This document shows positions 6,083 through 12,098 of a DNA stretch of 12,098 bases, one piece after another. The position numbers and the translations under genes were made by a program. The notes under the pieces were generated by a model, which saw only the letters and a list, made by a program, of their open reading frames with translations, made no database searches and was not told the DNA's origin. Every line of letters starts with the position of its first letter. Within the stretch, counting starts at the first letter, position 1. This stretch comes from JANXXV01 sp038230275. Its GTDB lineage: Bacteria; Acidobacteriota; Terriglobia; Bryobacterales; Bryobacteraceae. Where the stretch lies: assembly GCA_038230275.1 (NCBI GenBank), contig JBBRNO010000178.1, positions 1-12,098 on the forward strand. Reading direction: 5' to 3'.

Positions 6083-7183
6083 ATGGTGACCCGACGACAA
6101 ATGCTCATAGCTGCTGGGGCCGCGCCGGCTTTCCTGTCCAAGATGGCCGCTGCGGCAACCGCCAACCCATACGGGAAGCGCGGCTTGGGCGCTGCGCCGA
6201 CTGGCTTCATGGCTCGCATCCGGGTGAATAATCAAGCCAAGCCGCCAGTCGACTGGATCGATTACTGCCACACTCTGGGCTTGGGGGGCGCCGAAACCTC
6301 TGCGCCGCCGACCGATCGCGAAGCGATTAACAAGTATCGCGCCAAGATCGCGTCGTACGAAATGCATGTGATTTTCAACGTGCGCCTGCCGAATATCGAG
6401 GCCGACATCCCAGCCTTCGAGGCGGGTGTCAAGGCGGCCAGCCAGATCGGGGCCTACGGTCTCCACGCCGCACTGACACCGCGACGTTACGAGTCCCTCG
6501 ATTCGATTGAGGCTTTCAAGAAGAGCTTCGAGAAAAACCAGCAGAGCGTCGCTCTCGCGGAACCTGTGCTCCGCAAGAACAAGATTCGACTGGCGATCGA
6601 AAATCATAAAGGCTGGCGTTCGGCTGAGCAGGCCGCGTGGTTAAAGAGGGTGAGCAGCGAGTATGTCGGCGTGCACCTCGATTTCGGCAACAACGTCTCC
6701 TTGTGTGAAGATCCGATGCAGACCCTCGACACGCTGCTGCCCTATGTCATTTCGGGTCACATCAAAGACATGGCCGTCCAGCTTTACGAGGAGGGATTTC
6801 TGCTCTCGGAGGTACCTCTCGGAGACGGTTTTCTGGATCTAGAGACGATGGTGAAGAAGCTTCGTCAAAAAGATCCGAACATGGCGTTAGATCTCGAAAC
6901 GATAACGCGCGATCCGCTGAAAATTCCGGTGTTCACAGACAAATACTGGGCTACCTTCGACGATTCCTATAGTCCGCTGCCAGGGAGGGATCTAGCCAGG
7001 ACCCTAACGTTAGTGAAGAAAAATCCCCCAAAGAAGCCACTACCGAAGACCAGCGGCCTAAGCCCCAGCGGAGCAACTGAAACTGGAAGACGAAAACAAT
7101 CTGGCGAGCATTCAATACGCGCGGGAGAACCTCGGGCTTTAGATGCAGCTTGGACTTGCAGCCGGATCAGAAGTTGTACTTGA
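6083..7183 (+). CDS. TAT-exported sugar-phosphate isomerase/epimerase-like TIM barrel, 3' frameshifted
   Basis: The ATG at 6083 opens a twin-arginine signal ('TRRQMLIAAGAAPAFL', residues 3-18), which decides this start over an in-frame GTG at 5999. Residues about 40-295 are a xylose-isomerase-like (AP_endonuc_2) barrel with the four expected metal ligands: Glu173 ('AIENH'), Asp200 ('HLDFGN'), His226 ('SGHIKD') and Glu272 ('LDLET'). Members isomerise, epimerise or eliminate on sugars; TAT export suggests a folded metalloprotein acting in the periplasm. As read, the protein is 366 residues. After Pro328 the sequence turns unlike the family, while the +1 shifted frame gives 'QLKLEDENNLASIQYAREN' and stops at 7140-7142, the natural ending. 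Removing one C from CCCC at 7063-7066 restores a 352-residue protein. The shift is either a sequencing/assembly error or a recent mutation; the barrel itself is untouched. It is divergent from the cytochrome/dehydrogenase/esterase operon. Confidence 0.85.
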   Translation: MVTRRQMLIAAGAAPAFLSKMAAAATANPYGKRGLGAAPTGFMARIRVNNQAKPPVDWIDYCHTLGLGGAETSAPPTDREAINKYRAKIASYEMHVIFNVRLPNIEADIPAFEAGVKAASQIGAYGLHAALTPRRYESLDSIEAFKKSFEKNQQSVALAEPVLRKNKIRLAIENHKGWRSAEQAAWLKRVSSEYVGVHLDFGNNVSLCEDPMQTLDTLLPYVISGHIKDMAVQLYEEGFLLSEVPLGDGFLDLETMVKKLRQKDPNMALDLETITRDPLKIPVFTDKYWATFDDSYSPLPGRDLARTLTLVKKNPPKKPLPKTSGLSPSGATETGRRKQSGEHSIRAGEPRALDAAWTCSRIRSCT

Positions 7184-7661
7184 GCGCAAGCTGAATCTGG
7201 CGCATGTTTGCTCGCGTCATGGTAATCACGCCGAAATTCGCAGGCGGTGCCACACCCGAGCTGCCATTTCAGCTTGAGGTTGGCGTACCTAGCTCCACAT
7301 GATTAGGCGCGTTGAACATCTCCACGCGGAACTGAAGCGCCTGACTTTCTGTCACCCGGGAATCCTTGATGGCCGACGCATCGATGTTCACCTGTTTCGG
7401 TCCCCTCAGGCTATTGCGCGCACAGTTTCCGAACGTCCCGCCCACAGGGTTTGAGAATGCCGCCGCGTTGTACCAACCGTTCTGGTTGTGATTGGGCAAC
7501 ACGGGATCCACGCTGGCCACGCAGTTCAGTCGTTCCCAGTTAGGCGAAAAGACCACACCCGCCGAATCCCAGGAGCTCGTCTCCGTGCTGGGGCCGCTTT
7601 GAAGGGTAGTAATGGTGCTAAGCTGCCATCCACCAGCCAGTTGCAAAAGGATTTCGCGCAT
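7167..7661 (-). pseudogene. C-terminal fragment of a second Oar-like TonB-dependent receptor
   Basis: The minus strand encodes 'LAGGWQLSTITTLQSG', 'ERLNCVASVDPV', 'NQNGWYNAAAFSNPVGGTFG', 'NSLRGPKQVNIDASAIKD' and 'FRVEMFNAPNHVELGTPTSS', which lines up block by block with the end of the intact receptor at 8662 (GGWQASTITTMQSG, RLNCISGVDPV, GTFGNCGRNTLRGP, FRMEMFNAFNH). It then meets a TGA at 7269-7271, but the same frame continues past it with 'NFGVITMTRANM' and 'RQIQLALKYNF' to a TGA at 7167-7169, the usual receptor C-terminus ending in Phe. So the receptor tail is complete apart from one nonsense codon. Upstream the frame stops at 7665-7667 and the match is lost near 7640-7661, where IS110-like sequence begins. 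Only about 160 residues remain of an expected 1,100 or more, so it is non-functional. Confidence 0.8.
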
Positions 7662-7664
7662 GGT

Positions 7665-7838
7665 TCAAACGACCCAGAGCGCAATAACTCTGCCGCAAGT
7701 AGCCGCATCAATGATGGCGAGTCCGGTCGCGCCAGTTACATCACTGATCACATGGTGGATTAGTAGATTCATTTGATCCAGAGCTTTCTGCATGTGCTGG
7801 ATGCACTGGTCGAAAGTAGGGCGCAGCGCGCACAACCG
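7665..7838 (-). mobile_element. IS110-family transposase remnant
   Basis: The minus strand reads 'RLCALRPTFDQCIQHMQKAL' then 'DQMNLLIHHVISDVTGATGL' and 'AIIDA', ending at TGA 7665-7667. 'HIQHMQKAL-QMN' followed by 'VISDITG-TGLAII-AI' is the hallmark central segment of IS110-family (DEDD) transposases, just before the Tnp20-like helix-hairpin region. After 'AIIDA' the match fails, where 'I-AGERDP' would be expected, and no start codon or element ends are visible. About 45 of the usual 340-430 residues are kept. The family has no terminal inverted repeats, so the borders cannot be placed. It directly abuts the broken receptor fragment and lies in the same reading frame as it. Confidence 0.65.
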
Positions 7839-7840
7839 CT

Positions 7841-8506
7841 CTAACCCTTGATTTCTACCATGATCACCTCAAACGGCTTGGCATCCACATTCTCTTCCTT
7901 GTGGGTGGTTGGCCCTCCCCAGGCGGTATCACCGAACTTGTGCTGAATTGTCTCAACCTTCCCATCTGAACCGGTAACGCGGACCGTCTGATCTGTCAAA
8001 AAAACGTTGACGCGATTTAACGAGTGCTCATGCATGGGCGTCGATTCGTGCCCTCCGAGTTTCACACGCACAACGCGAACCTGATCGTTCTCGAATTCGA
8101 TCTTGTAATGCTTCAGGTCGATCTTGACGGGATCAGCAGAACTGGCGATAGGTTTGCCGGTGCCGCGGTTCTTCAACTCCACCTCAAGAATGTTGAACGG
8201 GGCGTCACCGATTACCTCCGGGGCATGCATCCCGTTCGACGGACTCCAGGTCACTTGGCCGGCTTCCCAATCGAACTCTTGGGGCTTTCTTCCGTCCTGA
8301 TATTCAAAACGTTGACGCCCGGACTGCAGATAAATCATCACCCGGTTCATCTTGTGTTCATGGGCTTTGCCTTTCACATGGGTTTTCTCGAGAGCCCGCA
8401 ACACCTTTACTTGATCGTTCTCAAAAAGTGGCGCTGAAGGCTCCACTGCCAGCGCCATCAAAGCGCTGCCGCAAAAGAGGAGGGAAGCATGGAATGTAGT
8501 TTTCAT
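7841..8506 (-). CDS. Secreted tandem-cupin (bicupin) protein
   Basis: The product is 221 residues with a signal peptide ('LLFCGSALMALAVE', to about residue 20). It consists of two copies of a cupin-like domain, residues 28-112 and 138-220, that clearly arose by duplication: both open with 'FENDQVKV/FENDQVRV', carry an HxH pair followed by 'NRV' (His49/His51 in 'HEHKMNRV', His159/His161 in 'HEHSLNRV'), and end with 'ILEVELK/VIMVEIK'. Distal histidines are His94 ('GMHAPE') and His202 ('THKEEN'), so each copy could hold a metal. Cupins can be dioxygenases, isomerases or binding proteins; no reaction can be assigned. It is transcribed away from the receptor gene at 8662 and is a single gene, with the IS110 remnant directly behind its stop. 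The ATG at 8506 has no Shine-Dalgarno but a TAGAAT box 8 bases ahead. Confidence 0.85.
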   Translation of the reverse strand: MKTTFHASLLFCGSALMALAVEPSAPLFENDQVKVLRALEKTHVKGKAHEHKMNRVMIYLQSGRQRFEYQDGRKPQEFDWEAGQVTWSPSNGMHAPEVIGDAPFNILEVELKNRGTGKPIASSADPVKIDLKHYKIEFENDQVRVVRVKLGGHESTPMHEHSLNRVNVFLTDQTVRVTGSDGKVETIQHKFGDTAWGGPTTHKEENVDAKPFEVIMVEIKG

Positions 8507-8514
8507 GTTCAGCT

Positions 8515-8542
8515 ATTCTATCCAACAAGCCGGCTACGTAAA
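8515..8542 (-). promoter_or_regulatory. Candidate promoter of the bicupin gene
   Basis: On the minus strand TTTACG (8542-8537) and TAGAAT (8520-8515) are separated by 16 bp and match the -35/-10 consensus at 4 and 5 of 6 positions. Only 8 bases lie between the -10 box and the ATG at 8506, and no Shine-Dalgarno is present, so transcription would start at or next to the start codon (leaderless mRNA). The remaining intergenic sequence up to 8648 shows no other clear element; a GC-rich stretch lies at about 8577-8600. Confidence 0.45.
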
Positions 8543-8648
8543 GTAGGACGCTGATTCTTTCCTCTCCCCGTTGAGCCTGGCGACCCTGGCGCCCGGGCCA
8601 CACAGGATGTAACATAAATGAGCCACGCGGCGACACTCTCCCAGGTTT

Positions 8649-8653
8649 AGGAG
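8649..8653 (+). promoter_or_regulatory. Ribosome binding site of the TonB-dependent receptor gene
   Basis: AGGAG at 8649-8653 is followed by 8 bases and then the ATG at 8662, an ideal Shine-Dalgarno arrangement that fixes the receptor start. A possible -10 (TAACAT, 8610-8615) lies about 45 bp upstream, but I see no convincing -35 at the right distance. Confidence 0.7.
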
Positions 8654-8661
8654 TCCTGTAC

Positions 8662-11600
8662 ATGCGCAAATTAGCAGTCTATGTTGTCAATTTCGTCCTG
8701 ATGGTCAGCAGCCTGCTGCTAGCCCAGACTGGTGGAACCATCACTGGAGAAGTCAAAGACTCCAGTGGAGCCTTGGTCGCGAATGCGATGATCACGGTCA
8801 CCAACTCGGGGACCAACGTCGCCAGATCGGCGGAAACCAATTCGGAGGGGATCTATAATTTCCCAGGCCTGATTCCCGGAACGTATCAGGTGAAGGCGGC
8901 TGCGGCCGGCTTTCAGACCTCGATCACGAAAGACATCGAACTGCAAGTACAGCAGACAGCTCGCGTGGATTTCGCGCTCACCGTGGGGCAAGCTTCGCAA
9001 ACGATCGAGGTGTCGGCGAGCGCGGCGATGCTGACCACGGACAACGCCACCGTTGGAACGGTGATTGAGGAACGGCGCATTATGGAGCTTCCGCTGAACG
9101 GCAGGAGTTTTTTCAGTCTCGTCGCGCTGAGTCCGAATGTGACGTATGGATTTACGCCCGCCGCGCAAGCCAGTGGACGCCTGGGCGGTTCACGCGGCGC
9201 TCTGACGATGTCCTTAACTGGGGCGCGGGCGACGTGGAGCAACTACACACTGGACGGTATCGCCAACACGGACATCGACTTCAACACGTATATCCTGCAG
9301 CCGTCCGTGGATGCGTTGCAGGAGTTCAAAGTGCAAACGGGAATCTATCCGGCCGAATTCGGGCGGGCCGCCGGGCAAATCAACGTTTCCACCAAACCGG
9401 GCACGAATCAGTACCACGGAACTCTTTCTGAATTCCTGCGGAACGACAAGTTTGACGCGAGAGCCTATGATTTTTCGTCGGCCAGCCGGACCGCGACGAA
9501 CCCTTCGCCGGCAAAAGCCCCTTACCGGCAGAACCAGTATGGCTTCACGGTTTCGGGTCCTCTCTCGATTCCCAAGGTGTTCAACGGGAAGGACCGCCTG
9601 TTCTTCATGTCAAATTATGAAGGCTACAACTCGCGGTTGACCCAACCCACCTTTGGAACGGTGCTGACGCCAGAGATGCGGACGGGCGACTTTTCCTCGA
9701 TCCTGAATGCGGGCTTCGCGCTGGCGGATCCTTTGTCGCGTGCGGGGACCTTTCCGAACATCACGCAGACCAAGTTCGCCAACAACCAGATTCCCCCCAA
9801 CCGGATCAGCAAGGGATCGCAGGTGTTGCTGGAATTCATGCCGGCTCCCAATTTGCCTACACCGGCCGGGTTGCCAAACCGCAACTATCAATTCGGGCTC
9901 AAGACCCCGGTGGACAAGTACACACTAACAGAACGCATTGATTTCAGCGAGAGCGCCAGGTCACAGTGGTTTGGGCGCTACAGCTTGAACGACGAATCGA
10001 CGCTGGCGGTGCTGCCTGCGTTGGGGTTGAACGACGGCAACACGCTGTACACGAAGGCAAGTCAATGGGTGCTATCGAACGTGCTGACCATTTCTCCGAC
10101 CAAGGTCAACGAGGCGCGTTTCGGCTACAACTCACTGTTCAACAACATCACGCAGCAGTTGGCCGGCACGCGGGATGTGAGCAAGGAAATCGGAGTACCG
10201 GTCAAGATCACTGACCCTAATTCGTGGGGCATACCGAGCATCTCGTTGTCACAGAATCTCACCAGCTTCGGCAACCCAACCAGCAGCCCGTTCCAGATCA
10301 ACAACAAATACTACCAGTTCATCGACAACTTCTCGTGGGTGACCGGCAAACATTCGCTACGGTTTGGTGGAGAGTTCCGGCTGAACCAGTTTCCGCAGTT
10401 GGGCAATGAATTCCCCCGCGGCCAGTTCCTCTTCAACGGCCAATTCACTAACACAATCACGGCAACGGGGGCGAACAGCGCCACACAAAGCGGCGGATAC
10501 ACGGGCGCGGATTTCATGTTGGGCACACCCAACAACTCCATCATCGCAGTGGCGCTGGCTGCGGCCGATTTCACCAACAAAGAGTGGTCAACGTATTTGG
10601 ACGACACCTGGCGTATCAGCCCGAAGCTCACCGTGAGCCTGGGTCTTCGATGGGAAGTGATGCAGCCACTGTACGACAAGACCGGCCACGAGTTGAACAT
10701 TCAACTCAACCAGCCGTTGCCGTATGCGGCGAACGTGCAGGACCAGAGCAAGCATCCGGTTTACGTTCGGGCGGGTACGGGAAGCTTCTACGATGGAGTG
10801 GACTTCCGCTACCTGCCCTATTGGGCCACACCGAATCTGGGCGCGTTGCCCATCGGCGGCAACCCGGCGCTGCAAACCGCGCGTGATGGGAGGCTGGGCG
10901 ACCGGCTGATCAACACAAATTACAAGAACTTCGCGCCGCGCCTCGGCATTGCCTATAGCCCGTCCGACAAATGGTCGATTCGCGCCGGCTTTGGCCTGTT
11001 CTATTCCGAAGAGAGCAAGAATTCGGTGTTCGATTTCAATCGCGGGCTCGGAGGCCGCACCGGGGCCCTGGCCGGGACCACTTACGGAGTGCCTACCTTC
11101 ACGTACACGAATTTCATCGACACGTCGGCGCTTCCGGTGAGCGTGCCGATCGGCCTCACCTGGGCGGGGGCCAACCATCTGCCGAACACGAGTTCGATTC
11201 AATACATTTTGAATGTGCAACGGTCGCTGGGCAAGTCGACAACCGCGGAGGCGGGTTATATCGGCTCGCAAAGTCGCCATCTGTTGTACCTGTCGAATCA
11301 GAACCAGGGGATTCTTAACCCAGCCCTGCCGGCCGTGCAGCGGCTGCCTTATCCCGAGTTCGGAGCGTCGGGAATCCAGATGCTATTTGCCGATGGCACC
11401 GGGAGCTACAACGCATTGGCAGGAAAACTGACCCAGCGGTTTGGGTCGAACCTGACCAGCCTGCTCTCGTACACATGGTCGAAGTCGATTGATACCACCA
11501 GCGCGATTCGGGGAACGGGGAACGACTTTTCGCCACAAGACGCCCGATGCCCGAATTCGTGCGAGAAGGCGGTTTCCGACTTCCAAGTGCCGCATCGCTT

Positions 11601-12098
11601 TGTGGCGTCGATCATTGGCGGGTTGCCCTTTGGCAAAGGCCAAAGGTTCTTGAACCACGGGGGTATCGTCAATCAGGTGGTGGGCGGCTGGCAAGCCAGC
11701 ACGATCACCACGATGCAGAGCGGCGGGGTGGTGAATGTGTCGGCCTGGGATGCGGGCGGGACCAACTTTGTCACCAATGCCACGCGGCTGAACTGCATTT
11801 CGGGTGTGGACCCCGTGAAGGCGGATCACAGCCAGAATGGCTGGTGGAATTCGGGGGCGTTTTCCAATCCGCTGGCGGGGACGTTTGGGAATTGCGGCAG
11901 GAATACGCTGCGAGGACCTTGGCGCGGGACGCAGGATTTGTCGATGATCAAGTTGTTCCCGATCACTGAGCGAACGAATTTGGAGTTTAGGATGGAGATG
12001 TTCAATGCGTTCAATCACGTGATACTGACGTCGCCGACCAGCATCAGTTGGGGAGGTGGGTCGGGTCCGCTGCCGGTTTCGAATTTTGGGGTGATCAC
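8662..12098 (+). CDS. Oar-like TonB-dependent receptor with carboxypeptidase-regulatory domain, 3' end outside window
   Basis: The frame is open without interruption from the ATG at 8662 to the window edge (1,145 residues). A signal peptide (residues 1-21, 'LMVSSLLLAQ') precedes a carboxypeptidase-regulatory-like Ig fold at about 25-105 ('GTITGEVKDSSGALV', 'EGIYNFPGLIPGTYQVKA'), then a plug domain at about 115-240 ('IMELPLNGRSFFSL', 'YTLDGIANTDIDFN', 'VDALQEFKVQTG') and a long outer-membrane barrel with girdle strands such as 'FIDNFSWVTGKHSLRFGGEF', 'YLDDTWRISPKLTVSLGLRW' and 'FEFRMEMFNAFNH'-type blocks near the end. Such receptors are greatly expanded in acidobacteria and take up or bind large carbohydrates or other ligands. 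It stops at 'SNFGVI', so comparison with the fragment at 7167 suggests only about 20 residues are missing. Cysteine pairs 'CPNSC' and those in 'RLNC...GNC' probably form loop disulfides. It has a strong ribosome binding site and is divergent from the bicupin gene. Confidence 0.93.
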   Translation, partial: MRKLAVYVVNFVLMVSSLLLAQTGGTITGEVKDSSGALVANAMITVTNSGTNVARSAETNSEGIYNFPGLIPGTYQVKAAAAGFQTSITKDIELQVQQTARVDFALTVGQASQTIEVSASAAMLTTDNATVGTVIEERRIMELPLNGRSFFSLVALSPNVTYGFTPAAQASGRLGGSRGALTMSLTGARATWSNYTLDGIANTDIDFNTYILQPSVDALQEFKVQTGIYPAEFGRAAGQINVSTKPGTNQYHGTLSEFLRNDKFDARAYDFSSASRTATNPSPAKAPYRQNQYGFTVSGPLSIPKVFNGKDRLFFMSNYEGYNSRLTQPTFGTVLTPEMRTGDFSSILNAGFALADPLSRAGTFPNITQTKFANNQIPPNRISKGSQVLLEFMPAPNLPTPAGLPNRNYQFGLKTPVDKYTLTERIDFSESARSQWFGRYSLNDESTLAVLPALGLNDGNTLYTKASQWVLSNVLTISPTKVNEARFGYNSLFNNITQQLAGTRDVSKEIGVPVKITDPNSWGIPSISLSQNLTSFGNPTSSPFQINNKYYQFIDNFSWVTGKHSLRFGGEFRLNQFPQLGNEFPRGQFLFNGQFTNTITATGANSATQSGGYTGADFMLGTPNNSIIAVALAAADFTNKEWSTYLDDTWRISPKLTVSLGLRWEVMQPLYDKTGHELNIQLNQPLPYAANVQDQSKHPVYVRAGTGSFYDGVDFRYLPYWATPNLGALPIGGNPALQTARDGRLGDRLINTNYKNFAPRLGIAYSPSDKWSIRAGFGLFYSEESKNSVFDFNRGLGGRTGALAGTTYGVPTFTYTNFIDTSALPVSVPIGLTWAGANHLPNTSSIQYILNVQRSLGKSTTAEAGYIGSQSRHLLYLSNQNQGILNPALPAVQRLPYPEFGASGIQMLFADGTGSYNALAGKLTQRFGSNLTSLLSYTWSKSIDTTSAIRGTGNDFSPQDARCPNSCEKAVSDFQVPHRFVASIIGGLPFGKGQRFLNHGGIVNQVVGGWQASTITTMQSGGVVNVSAWDAGGTNFVTNATRLNCISGVDPVKADHSQNGWWNSGAFSNPLAGTFGNCGRNTLRGPWRGTQDLSMIKLFPITERTNLEFRMEMFNAFNHVILTSPTSISWGGGSGPLPVSNFGVI

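Noticed and set aside
10588..11280. 230-codon minus-strand frame, and a similar 211-codon one at 11383-12018
   Set aside because: Both are antisense to the receptor gene, which reads open over the whole interval with conserved barrel motifs.
1..12098. CRISPR arrays, tRNA/rRNA genes, toxin-antitoxin pairs or other defence systems
   Set aside because: No regularly spaced direct repeats, no cloverleaf or rRNA-like sequence and no paired small genes were seen; the only defence-related piece is a truncated methyltransferase.

Overview
The window looks like the chromosome of an acidobacterium, most likely a Solibacter/Bryobacterales-type lineage. The reasons are a roughly 1,150-residue Oar-like TonB-dependent receptor with an N-terminal carboxypeptidase-regulatory domain, a PQQ-enzyme-like beta-propeller paired with a small cytochrome c, a secreted bicupin, a DUF1080 protein and a TAT-exported TIM-barrel isomerase. 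The base composition is GC-rich and several exported proteins have Gly/Arg-rich low-complexity tracts. The taxonomic call is inferred from gene content, since no rRNA or tRNA gene is visible.

Layout. 1-909 (+) is the 3' part of a DUF1080 (3-keto-disaccharide hydrolase-like) gene that enters from the left edge. 910-2403 holds no intact gene. It is a mosaic of gene fragments on both strands: a sugar isomerase piece (-), the last 62-65 codons of a DNA methyltransferase (-), ankyrin-repeat pieces (+) and an unrecognised coding-like stretch (-). 2404-6019 (-) is a compact three-gene operon, read as diheme cytochrome c, then quinoprotein dehydrogenase homologue, then E-set/esterase, with both junctions being 4-bp ATGA overlaps. 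From a 63-bp palindrome-rich intergenic region a TAT-exported sugar-phosphate isomerase/epimerase-like gene runs divergently (6083-7183, +); its 3' end is frameshifted by one extra C. 7167-7838 contains a decayed C-terminal piece of a second TonB-dependent receptor with an in-frame TGA, fused to a remnant of an IS110-family transposase. 7841-8506 (-) is a secreted two-cupin protein. 8662 to the window end (+) is a nearly complete Oar-like TonB-dependent receptor, missing only its last few residues.

How they may work together (inference): almost every intact product carries an export signal, so the locus looks like an envelope module. The receptor would import or sense a large ligand, the esterase would cleave an ester or carbohydrate substrate, and the propeller/cytochrome pair would pass electrons from a periplasmic oxidation to the respiratory chain. 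The DUF1080 protein and the TIM-barrel isomerase fit periplasmic sugar (possibly 3-keto-glycoside) chemistry. The propeller protein has no cysteine and lacks one of the usual metal-ligand positions, so it may not bind PQQ in the normal way. No CRISPR array, phage module or recognisable defence system is present; the methyltransferase is only a fragment.
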